A DNA stretch of 8,382 bases from Bacillota bacterium (lineage in GTDB: Bacteria > Bacillota > Clostridia > Peptostreptococcales > Anaerovoracaceae). Location: contig JAEEIC010000097.1 of NCBI GenBank assembly GCA_016281165.1, positions 1-8,382 of the forward strand, in the 5' to 3' direction. The notes under the pieces are model-generated. The model saw only the letters and a list, made by a program, of their open reading frames with translations, had not been told where the DNA came from and searched no databases. A program made the translations under genes and the position numbers. Below are positions 1 through 5,469 of the stretch, one piece after another (position 1 is the first letter of the stretch; every line of letters starts with the position of its first letter).

Positions 1-454
1 CGTCGGCCCTGAGTCTCGCGGTCCCGTTCCATTCGTGTCTCAGCTGATATGCCATGAGTTCGGGGAACCTTCTGAGCCAGGAATACACGAAGGCGATGAC
101 GGTGTCCCCCATGGGATAATGCTGGATGCCCTTAGTGCTGGTGATGACCACCGGCAGGTCGCCGATCTCGGTGTTGACGAAGGAATCCACGCCCGCGATG
201 AGGCAGTGGACCCACTTGAGGCTCTTGGCGCCGAGGCAGAACTTTACCAGTTTTGCCTTGTTCTCCTCGTCCAGTATGGGCATCAGGAAGAGCGCGTCAA
301 CGTCGTCGGTCTGAGCGATGAGATCGTCGATGCTGTAGGCAAAGATCAGTTTTGTGTCGGGAGAAGCTTCAGCGACGACCTTTGCCCAGTCTTCCTTCTG
401 ATCGATATTGCTGGGGTGCATGGGGCAGATTATGCCAAGTTTATCTAAACGCAT
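1..454 (-). CDS. D-2-hydroxyacid dehydrogenase, N-terminal part (cut by window edge)
   Basis: The 151 visible codons start at an ATG preceded by AAGGAGG with 5 nt spacing and stay open to the left edge. They resemble the N-terminal catalytic segment of NAD-dependent D-isomer-specific 2-hydroxyacid dehydrogenases, which interconvert 2-keto and D-2-hydroxy acids in the cytoplasm. Family signs are LKWVHCLIAGVDSF (about residues 79-92), the 'which item is next to the pocket' strand-loop of the family, and VITSTKGIQHYPMGDTVIAF (103-122), followed by WLRRFPEL, matching the family's 'N-x-x-G ... AE ... RR-x-x-E' stretch; the usual AE is GD here. The GxGxxG nucleotide-binding fold should begin shortly after residue 151 and is outside the window, as are the catalytic Arg, Glu and His. 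It is the third gene of the minus-strand operon, 13 nt after the M24 gene. The family is fairly certain; the substrate is unknown. Confidence 0.82.
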   Translation of the reverse strand, partial: MRLDKLGIICPMHPSNIDQKEDWAKVVAEASPDTKLIFAYSIDDLIAQTDDVDALFLMPILDEENKAKLVKFCLGAKSLKWVHCLIAGVDSFVNTEIGDLPVVITSTKGIQHYPMGDTVIAFVYSWLRRFPELMAYQLRHEWNGTARLRAD

Positions 455-459
455 CTTGA

Positions 460-466
460 CCTCCTT
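460..466 (-). promoter_or_regulatory. Shine-Dalgarno of the dehydrogenase gene
   Basis: AAGGAGG on the minus strand lies 5 nt before the ATG at 454. It sits in the 13-nt gap after the TAA of the M24 gene (468-470), so the two genes are probably translated from one message. Confidence 0.8.
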
Positions 467-467
467 T

Positions 468-1649
468 TTATACCAGTACGACCATATCCATCGGGAGCCA
501 GGTCATCAGCTCGGACCCGTCTTCCTTTACGATGTAGTTGTTGCACATGCCCAGATGGGGCCTGGTGGCTCCGCCCCCGCCCGGATGCATGCAGTAGAAC
601 ATGTTCTTCTCGATGATCATGTCGTCTTCCATCCTGAAGGCGGGCCTCTCCATCAGACCGTAGCCCTGGCCGTGTCCGGCCATGCGGGTCACCCTGCCGA
701 AGCCTCTGGAGCCCATGTATTCGTCGTTGAGGCGGACTATATCCTGGCAGCTCATGCCGGGCTTGATATGCTTAGCCATCCAGGCCTCGGCGGCGCAGTA
801 ATCGTTGTAGGCGTCCACTTCCTCCCTGGTGGGCTCGTAAAGCAGTATGGGTCTGCCGACCTCGGCGTACATACCGCCTTCAGCGGCGAGCTCGAGCAGA
901 TAGTAGACTCCGTCGCCCTTCTGGATGACGTGATCCTCGTCTCCGATGGGACCGGGAACGGCGAACTTTGAATGGGGACCGGCGTTGAGGAAGATGTTGT
1001 GCTGCAGCTCGCAGCCCAGGCCCTGGCCCATCATCAGGATGTCGGTCTTCACGTCGCGCAGCGTTCTGCCCGGCTTGATCATATCGGGTATTGCCCTGCC
1101 CATCTCGCAGTGGGTATCGACGGTCTTCTTGAGCAGGACGATCTCCTCCTCGCTCTTGACGGCGATGATCCTGTCGAAGTCGCCGGTGAAATCGATCCAC
1201 TCGGCTTCGGGCAGGTTGGCCTCAAAATACATACGGCTGGTCCAGCTCATCAGACCTCCGCCCACATATCCCAGCCTCTTGTAACCGTGCTTTTTGATCT
1301 CGGCGGTGACGTATTCGGCCGGGATGCTGTCAGTGTAGCTGAAGCACATGCAGGTGGTGGTGTGGCCGAACTTGCCTACGTGATGCTTTCTGAGCTTTTC
1401 GGGCACGGGCAGATCGGGGCTCTTGCTCTGGCCCTGCATCAGCAGGTACATCTCGCCCTCGGCGGGGATCAGCACCATCACCGAATAGGGATCGGGTATC
1501 GCCTTCATATCGGTGAGATAGCGCAGATACATGTCGAAGATCTCGGAATGAGTCTGCATCACGACAGCTTCTATACCTTTTGCCTTCATGGCGTTCTGGA
1601 CCGCTTCGTAGCGTCTGTCCCATTCCTTCTGGGAAACTGTTAAAGCCAT
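468..1649 (-). CDS. M24-family (creatinase/Xaa-Pro peptidase fold) hydrolase with degenerate metal site
   Basis: This 393-residue protein has the normal length and layout of the family: a creatinase-type N-terminal domain (about 13-160) and a pita-bread M24 domain (about 165-385). The start is well fixed by AAGGAGG 5 nt upstream. Recognisable M24 signs are IAVKSEEEI (162-170), the GHGQG loop (325-329, His326), MERP (333-336) and VKEDGSELMT near the C-terminus. Metallopeptidases of this fold use Asp, Asp, His, Glu, Glu to hold two metal ions. By eye alignment only His326 remains. The first Asp is Glu253, the second is Glu263 or Val264, the Glu of the EPG motif is His355 (MHPGG), the last Glu is Cys369, and the second His of GHGxGxxxHExP is Met333. 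That points to a metal-independent hydrolase like creatinase or ectoine hydrolase, or to a differently metallated enzyme, rather than a proline peptidase. It lies in an operon between an anion symporter and a 2-hydroxyacid dehydrogenase, which suggests a small carboxylated substrate. The fold is certain, the reaction unknown. Confidence 0.88.
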   Translation of the reverse strand: MALTVSQKEWDRRYEAVQNAMKAKGIEAVVMQTHSEIFDMYLRYLTDMKAIPDPYSVMVLIPAEGEMYLLMQGQSKSPDLPVPEKLRKHHVGKFGHTTTCMCFSYTDSIPAEYVTAEIKKHGYKRLGYVGGGLMSWTSRMYFEANLPEAEWIDFTGDFDRIIAVKSEEEIVLLKKTVDTHCEMGRAIPDMIKPGRTLRDVKTDILMMGQGLGCELQHNIFLNAGPHSKFAVPGPIGDEDHVIQKGDGVYYLLELAAEGGMYAEVGRPILLYEPTREEVDAYNDYCAAEAWMAKHIKPGMSCQDIVRLNDEYMGSRGFGRVTRMAGHGQGYGLMERPAFRMEDDMIIEKNMFYCMHPGGGGATRPHLGMCNNYIVKEDGSELMTWLPMDMVVLV

Positions 1650-1654
1650 AATTA

Positions 1655-1661
1655 CCTCCTT
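1655..1661 (-). promoter_or_regulatory. Shine-Dalgarno of the M24 gene
   Basis: AAGGAGG within an A-rich run lies 5 nt before the ATG at 1649. It is about 11 nt downstream of the intercistronic hairpin, so the hairpin leaves it accessible. Confidence 0.8.
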
Positions 1662-1672
1662 TTTTCAAAGAA

Positions 1673-1699
1673 GCCATGGGACCCTTGAGGTCCCATGGC
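1673..1699 (-). terminator. Intercistronic hairpin (attenuator, partial terminator or mRNA processing site)
   Basis: An 11-bp perfect stem (GCCATGGGACC pairing with GGTCCCATGGC) closes a 5-nt loop in the 68-nt gap between the symporter stop and the M24 start. On the transcript it is followed by TTCTTTG and then an A-rich run, not by a clean U-tract. Full termination is therefore doubtful. Partial termination, or stabilisation of the upstream message as often seen with such hairpins, fits better. Confidence 0.6.
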
Positions 1700-1717
1700 A
1701 CGGGCTGTTGATGATTT

Positions 1718-3184
1718 CTAGATGTAGAGAGGCACTCCCGCGATGGGCAGTACGAAGTAGCAGACGAGGGTGACGCCGACAGCCCAGAAGAGACCGATGA
1801 TGGTCCCGGACTTGGCCATCTCCTTGTAGCTCCAGTAACCGTATCCGTAGGTGATCAGAGTGTCGGTGGCGAAGGGCATCATGACGGTGCAGGAACCGGC
1901 GAAGGCCATCGGGATGATGATGTACATCGGGTTGAAGCCTACTGCCAGAGCCAGAGTGACGCCTGCGGGCATGACGATGGTGCTGCTGTTGCCGACGTAG
2001 ATGAAGTGCAGATAGGTGGTGATGAGGCTGGAGATCATGATGATCCAGAAGGGGCTGAAGCCCTTGGTCCATCCGAGCAGATTGTCGACCAGCCACTCGG
2101 AGAGCCCGGATTCGGTGATGCACAGGGCCATGAAGGTGCCGCTGATGGTCATCAGGACGATGTTCCAGGGCAGGTTCTTGAGAGCGTTCCTGAGGTCGAC
2201 CGCGCCGAGGAACGGGCAGGTCACGATGAGAGCGCCGATGACTGCCACGATCGGGGGATTGAAGCCGGTATACTTGGTGGTGACGTAAAGAGCGGTGAGG
2301 ACTACCAGATCGATGAGGAATCTCTTCTCAGGATTGGTCATGGGACCGAGAGCCTTGTTCTTCTCAACGATGGATTCCCTGGAGAGGGTGATCGGGCAAT
2401 CCTTGGGGTTGAGCTTGAACATCACCTTGAGCACTATCAGGATGATCGGGGTCATGATGATGGCGAAGGGGATGCCGGCGGAAGCCCACTGGTTGAAGGT
2501 GATGGTGTACTTGCCTTCAGTGGTCGCTTCGAGGATGGAGATGACGGTGGGGTTCTGGCCCGAGGACGAGATCATGCACAGTCCTCCGACCAGCGACGCT
2601 GTCGTGATGGATATCATGACCGCGGCGCCGAATTTGCTCTTTCCGGGAACTTCGCCGAGCTCCTTGAGGATGCCGACCGCGATCGCGGCGACTACCAGCA
2701 GAGCGGGCATGTTGGCGATGAAGGCGGAAAGGATGACCTCGGTGATGAACAGCGCGGCGACGAGAGCGAAGGGAGAGGTGCCCAGCTTGAGCATCAGACC
2801 GTAGCTGAGACGCTCCGCCATCTTGGTGTTCTGCATGCCGGTGGAGAATATCATCAGGCAGGTGAGCATGAGCAGCGGGGTGGTACCGAGCTTGCCGGCG
2901 ACGGTGCCCCAGTTGAGCATGTGATGGAGTATCATCGAGATGAGGCAGACGAAGACGCCGAATGCCTGAGGAATCTTGTTGATAGACCAGATCAGCATGC
3001 ATCCGAGCACGATGCCGAGCATCGTGGCGCCGGTAGCGGGGAGATTGGGGATGGGGATGTACTTCATAAAGAGAATTAGACAGGCGGCTAATCCGAGACG
3101 GATGAGCTCGCCCTTGTTCAGCTGATACCCGAATACTTCGGGCTCAAGCCTGAACGGACCGAAACCGATACTCTTTTGTTCCAT
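1718..3184 (-). CDS. DASS/SLC13-family sodium:anion symporter, divergent
   Basis: This 488-residue, strongly hydrophobic protein has about a dozen membrane segments and the length of bacterial DASS carriers (CitT/INDY group), which import di- or tricarboxylates or sulfate with sodium across the inner membrane. The inverted-repeat layout is visible. FIANMPALLVVAAIAVGIL (155-173) sits where the first SNT motif is expected and YVGNSSTIVMP (396-406) at the second. SSSGQNPTV (206-214) and MPFATDTLITY (436-446) replace the two TPPN-type loops. Only the Asn of each SNT motif is kept (Asn158, Asn399), so substrate or ion coupling may differ from characterised members. A cytoplasmic N-terminus of about 28 residues precedes the first helix. 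The start has GGAGG 6 nt upstream. It is the first gene of the operon and lies just downstream of the divergent control region, so it is probably controlled by the neighbouring Crp/Fnr protein. The family is likely; the ligand is unknown. Confidence 0.88.
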   Translation of the reverse strand: MEQKSIGFGPFRLEPEVFGYQLNKGELIRLGLAACLILFMKYIPIPNLPATGATMLGIVLGCMLIWSINKIPQAFGVFVCLISMILHHMLNWGTVAGKLGTTPLLMLTCLMIFSTGMQNTKMAERLSYGLMLKLGTSPFALVAALFITEVILSAFIANMPALLVVAAIAVGILKELGEVPGKSKFGAAVMISITTASLVGGLCMISSSGQNPTVISILEATTEGKYTITFNQWASAGIPFAIIMTPIILIVLKVMFKLNPKDCPITLSRESIVEKNKALGPMTNPEKRFLIDLVVLTALYVTTKYTGFNPPIVAVIGALIVTCPFLGAVDLRNALKNLPWNIVLMTISGTFMALCITESGLSEWLVDNLLGWTKGFSPFWIIMISSLITTYLHFIYVGNSSTIVMPAGVTLALAVGFNPMYIIIPMAFAGSCTVMMPFATDTLITYGYGYWSYKEMAKSGTIIGLFWAVGVTLVCYFVLPIAGVPLYI

Positions 3185-3413
3185 GGTCTTCCTCCATTAT
3201 TGAAAAATGAAACTTGGGATAAAAAATATGATCATGGCAAAAGCAGCGAATAAACATGGCCGGATGATAAAAGACCGCATCGCTCCCGTCTTTCAGATCC
3301 GGAAGCCGCGATCCCTCCTTTCATACCTTACATATCGTATCCTCTTCCGCATGGTCTTATAATACAGATGATGCATAAGTAAGTTCGTCGGAAGCGCCGC
3401 ATTTGTTAATCCA

Positions 3414-3442
3414 TTTCTATCAAAATCAGAAATAATAATCAA
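3414..3442 (-). promoter_or_regulatory. Candidate sigma70 promoter of the symporter operon
   Basis: On the minus strand TTGATT (3442-3437) and TAGAAA (3419-3414) are 17 nt apart. Each matches the consensus at four of six positions, so this is a weak core that would suit an activated promoter. A start near 3407 would put the 24-bp palindrome centre at about -91.5. Another -10-like TATTAT lies near 3357-3362 but has no -35 partner. Confidence 0.35.
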
Positions 3443-3458
3443 TCGAACGGAGCGGTTT

Positions 3459-3466
3459 TGTATCAT
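3459..3466 (+). promoter_or_regulatory. Separate TGTATCAT half-site
   Basis: TGTATCAT repeats exactly the left half of the palindrome at 3491-3498, 32 bp away (about three helical turns, same face). Its right half (TTGTTCAT) is degenerate. It could be a weak second binding site for the same protein. Confidence 0.35.
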
Positions 3467-3486
3467 TTGTTCATCCTTATTAAAAT

Positions 3487-3510
3487 AAAATGTATCATAT
3501 GATACATTTT
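3487..3510. promoter_or_regulatory. 24-bp perfect palindrome, probable operator
   Basis: The core TGTATCATATGATACA extends by AAAA/TTTT to 24 bp of perfect dyad symmetry centred between 3498 and 3499. Read as TGTAT-N6-ATACA it has the 16-bp geometry of the CRP box TGTGA-N6-TCACA with the inner bases changed. It lies about 67 bp upstream of the expected regulator start and about 91 bp upstream of a candidate start for the symporter operon, so one bound dimer could act on both. Binding by the adjacent Crp/Fnr protein is inferred. A GntR-type dimer is the main alternative. Confidence 0.65.
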
Positions 3511-3530
3511 TCTAACGGTCGCTCACACAC

Positions 3531-3559
3531 TTGACTGACCGCGGTCAAAGGCTCATAAT
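3531..3559 (+). promoter_or_regulatory. Sigma70 promoter of the Crp/Fnr-family regulator gene
   Basis: TTGACT (3531-3536) and CATAAT (3554-3559) are separated by the ideal 17 nt, each matching five of six consensus bases. Transcription would start near 3566 and give a leader of about 67 nt. It is the best promoter in the window. Confidence 0.7.
3536..3547. promoter_or_regulatory. TGACCGCGGTCA palindrome over the regulator promoter
   Basis: A 12-bp perfect palindrome begins on the last base of the -35 hexamer and runs into the spacer. It can also be read as TTGAC-N8-GTCAA (3531-3548). A protein bound here would block RNA polymerase, so a repressor site is plausible. It differs from the 24-bp palindrome and may serve another factor. 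Confidence 0.4.
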
Positions 3560-3572
3560 CTATCAGTAAGGC

Positions 3573-3607
3573 ATCGCGCCGCCCGCTGCGCGCGCATATC
3601 ATTTTTT
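3573..3607 (+). terminator. Leader hairpin followed by T6 (attenuator-like)
   Basis: In the regulator's leader, ATCGCGC (3573-3579) can pair with GCGCG-C-AT (3590-3597) with one bulged C and a 10-nt loop. Four nt later comes a run of six T (3602-3607). This is a terminator-like shape upstream of the start codon. The pairing is short and partly alternative, so the call is tentative. Confidence 0.3.
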
Positions 3608-3632
3608 GAAGTCCTGCTGAGAGGTACGCGAG

Positions 3633-4202
3633 ATGAGTCCAGATCTGGCTCTTTATTCAACTTCATATCTTTCCGACGAGACTCTCGCCCTGCTCTTCGA
3701 CGGATGTCCGACGATGAGTTTTTCCGCGGGAGATATCGTCTTTTCCGCCGGAGACCCCTGTACCGACATATTCCTCGTCAGATCGGGGAAGCTCATGACG
3801 TACAAGTTCTCGCACGACGGTAAACAGATATTCGACAGCATATACCGCAAGGGCAGCACGGTAGGCTTCAGAGACGCTTTCTCTTCTCCCATCCATCTGG
3901 CCTACTGCAAGGTCCAGGAGGATGCCGTCCTGTCCGCCTGCCCCATCTCCGAGTTCATACAGAGAGCTAACGACCACGATCTTTGGGTGGAGATAGTCCA
4001 GGGAGAGATGAAGAAGACGACCTTCGGCATCCGCTCATACAGGCCGGCCTCAAAGATAGAGATCTTCCGCAGGCTGCGCATCATGGAGAACGAAGGGATG
4101 ACCCAGAACGAGATGGCGATGATACTGGGCTATTCAAGAGTGCAGATCAGCAGGCTCGTGAACGAGATGTACCGCAGCATGGATCCCGGCGACAAAAAAT
4201 AA
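3633..4202 (+). CDS. Crp/Fnr-family transcription regulator
   Basis: This 189-residue cytoplasmic DNA-binding protein is at the short end of the family. The cNMP-type beta-roll spans about 18-110, with FSAGDIVFSAGDP (30-42), FLVRSGKL (47-54) and HDGKQIF (61-67). A dimer helix follows (about 112-135), then a winged helix with the HTH at about 156-180 (MTQNEMAMILGYSRVQISRL). The cAMP pocket motif (GE...RSA) is absent; the region reads GFRDAFSSPIHLAY (78-91). The four cysteines (25, 43, 92, 103) are not clustered at the N-terminus as in FNR. The signal is thus neither clearly cAMP nor an FNR iron-sulfur cluster and may be a small ligand. Against CRP, Arg169 and Arg174 match Arg180 and Arg185, but Val170 replaces Glu181, predicting a changed half-site. 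GAGG lies 8 nt before the ATG. It is divergent from the symporter operon, which it probably regulates. Confidence 0.9.
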   Translation: MSPDLALYSTSYLSDETLALLFDGCPTMSFSAGDIVFSAGDPCTDIFLVRSGKLMTYKFSHDGKQIFDSIYRKGSTVGFRDAFSSPIHLAYCKVQEDAVLSACPISEFIQRANDHDLWVEIVQGEMKKTTFGIRSYRPASKIEIFRRLRIMENEGMTQNEMAMILGYSRVQISRLVNEMYRSMDPGDKK

Positions 4203-4258
4203 GACTGACCGGTCCCCCGCGTCAGCGAAGGATCGGCCGTGAGATTACGTTCGGTCTG

Positions 4259-4287
4259 CCTGCCCTTTCGGGGCAGGTCTTTTATTT
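4259..4287 (+). terminator. Rho-independent terminator of the regulator gene
   Basis: CCTGCCC (4259-4265), a TTTCG loop and GGGCAGG (4271-4277) form a 7-bp GC-rich stem followed by TCTTTTATTT. It lies 56 nt after the regulator's stop. The T-rich tail covers the last two codons and TAA of the convergent M20 gene. On the opposite strand the hairpin is not followed by a U-tract, so it mainly serves the plus strand. Confidence 0.85.
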
Positions 4288-5412
4288 ATACCCGTCGGTC
4301 ATGACGCGCATGACGACCCTGTAGCAGGCCGCCCACTCGTCGAGGTCGAGATACTCGTTCGTGGTGTGGCAATTGTACATGCCGGTGGAGATGCCCGTGC
4401 ACTCGTAGCCCTTGCCGCAGAGTATATTGCAGTCCCCTCCTCCGCCGGCGGGGATGTATCTGGGCGTAATGCCCTCCTTCTCATAAGCGTCCATCAGGCA
4501 GCGGATGACGAACCAGTTATCGTCGGGCACATAAGGAGGATAGGTGGGCTCGACCTTGAAGTCCGCTTTGCCGCCGTATCTCGCCGCCGCTTCCTCGCAG
4601 GCCTTTCTCACGTCGTCGGACTGTTTTTGCAGCTTCGCGGCGTTCCTGGAGCGGGCTTCGGCCGTGAACCAGGCGTGCTCCGCGACGATGTTGGTCGCTT
4701 CGCCTCCGCCGATGACGCCGATGTTGGAGGTGGTCTCCTCGTCTATCCTGCCCATGGGCATGCGCGTAAAGGCTTCGCCCATCATCATGACGGCGGAGAT
4801 GCCTTTTTCGGGCTCGATGCCGGCGTGGGCGGCTCTTCCGGTGAAATCGCAGCGCATCTTTACCGCGCCGGGCCCCATGGGCCTGACGATGCCGGGGCCT
4901 TCCGCGTCGTCGAGATGGAAGAAGCTTTTGCAGGGGAGCATGGCGGGATCGAGAGCCTTGGCCCCGTACATACCCACCTCTTCGCCGATGGTGAAGATAT
5001 ACCAGAGCTCCCTGTGGGGGATATCCTTCTCCTTCAGGTTCTCAAGGATCTCGAGCAGTATGGCGATGCCCGACTTGTCGTCCGCTCCGAGGATGGTGTT
5101 GCCCCCGGAATACATCCTTCTGCCTTCGATCACGGGGACGATGCCGACGCCGGGCTTCACCGTGTCCTGATGGGCGTTGAAGGCGATGGCCTCGCCCTCC
5201 ATGGTGCCGGGGATGTGCACGATCACGTTGTCCCCGCTGCTGCCGCAGGTGGAGCCCGCCTTGTCGCGGACCGCGTCGAAGCCCCTGGAGCTGAACCAGT
5301 CCATGAGCCAGTCAGTCATGGGGCCTTCGCTGCCGCTCTCGCTGTCGATCTTTATCATCTCGATGAGGTTTGAGAGCATCCTTTTTTCATCGAACTCGAA
5401 CCTATTTTCCAT
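4282..5412 (-). CDS. M20-family metallopeptidase, peptidase T-like
   Basis: This predicted cytoplasmic di-zinc aminopeptidase of the peptidase-T/PepT2-like group (376 residues, normal length) removes N-terminal residues from short peptides. Numbered from the chosen start, all expected residues are present. His81 and Asp83 are in NAHQDTVKPG, Asp111 bridges the metals in LGADDKSG, and catalytic Glu144 with ligand Glu145 are in IGEEVGMYG. Asp168 is in FHLDDAEG and His349 in NCHTTNEY. His196 in GRAAHAGIEPEKG is the family's dimer-interface His. GGGGDCNIL (323-331) is also typical. I chose the second ATG (5412) because AAAGGA lies 7 nt before it. The ATG at 5418, two codons earlier, is almost on top of that sequence but would also give an intact protein. 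It lies 57 nt downstream of the FG-GAP gene on the same strand with no terminator between, so co-transcription is likely. Peptide specificity cannot be read. Confidence 0.92.
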   Translation of the reverse strand: MENRFEFDEKRMLSNLIEMIKIDSESGSEGPMTDWLMDWFSSRGFDAVRDKAGSTCGSSGDNVIVHIPGTMEGEAIAFNAHQDTVKPGVGIVPVIEGRRMYSGGNTILGADDKSGIAILLEILENLKEKDIPHRELWYIFTIGEEVGMYGAKALDPAMLPCKSFFHLDDAEGPGIVRPMGPGAVKMRCDFTGRAAHAGIEPEKGISAVMMMGEAFTRMPMGRIDEETTSNIGVIGGGEATNIVAEHAWFTAEARSRNAAKLQKQSDDVRKACEEAAARYGGKADFKVEPTYPPYVPDDNWFVIRCLMDAYEKEGITPRYIPAGGGGDCNILCGKGYECTGISTGMYNCHTTNEYLDLDEWAACYRVVMRVMTDGYK

Positions 5413-5469
5413 AAACATTTCCTTTCCGCCCGGGGGCTTTGAGCAAGCGATGATATGGGTCTTGGGGTC

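Larger units (their letters stand above)
3185..3632. promoter_or_regulatory. Divergent control region between the symporter operon and the regulator gene
   Basis: This 448-bp AT-rich stretch has no convincing gene. It separates the minus-strand operon from the plus-strand regulator and holds the individual promoters, palindromes and leader hairpin listed below. The part nearest the symporter (about 3185-3400) would be a leader of over 200 nt if transcription starts near 3407. In it I see only an SD-like AAAGGAGGG (minus strand, about 3313-3321) with no start codon at a usable distance and a weak 6-bp inverted repeat. Confidence 0.7.

Noticed and set aside
35..448. 137-codon plus-strand frame at the left edge
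   Set aside because: It is antisense to the dehydrogenase gene, which has a strong ribosome site and family motifs.
2006..3079. 357-codon plus-strand frame opposite the symporter gene
   Set aside because: Its highly charged D/E/G/H-rich composition is typical of an antisense shadow of a hydrophobic membrane protein. The symporter frame is clearly the real one.
3270..3293. AAAGAC...GTCTTT inverted repeat in the symporter leader
   Set aside because: The stem is only 6 bp with a 12-nt loop and mostly AT pairs near the base; too weak to call a regulatory structure.
3237..3333. Possible 30-codon leader peptide on the minus strand (starts MKGGIAASG)
   Set aside because: It has no ribosome site at a usable distance and no run of regulatory codons. 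The SD-like AAAGGAGG falls inside it, not before it.
4366..5373. 335-codon plus-strand frame opposite the M20 gene
   Set aside because: It has no family motif, while the minus-strand frame carries all M20 metal ligands.
468..5418. An ectoine-degradation-like pair (M24 plus M20 enzymes)
   Set aside because: The M20 protein is peptidase-T-like, not an N-acetyl-amino-acid deacylase. It is in a different transcription unit across the regulator gene, and the M24 residues do not obviously match ectoine hydrolase.
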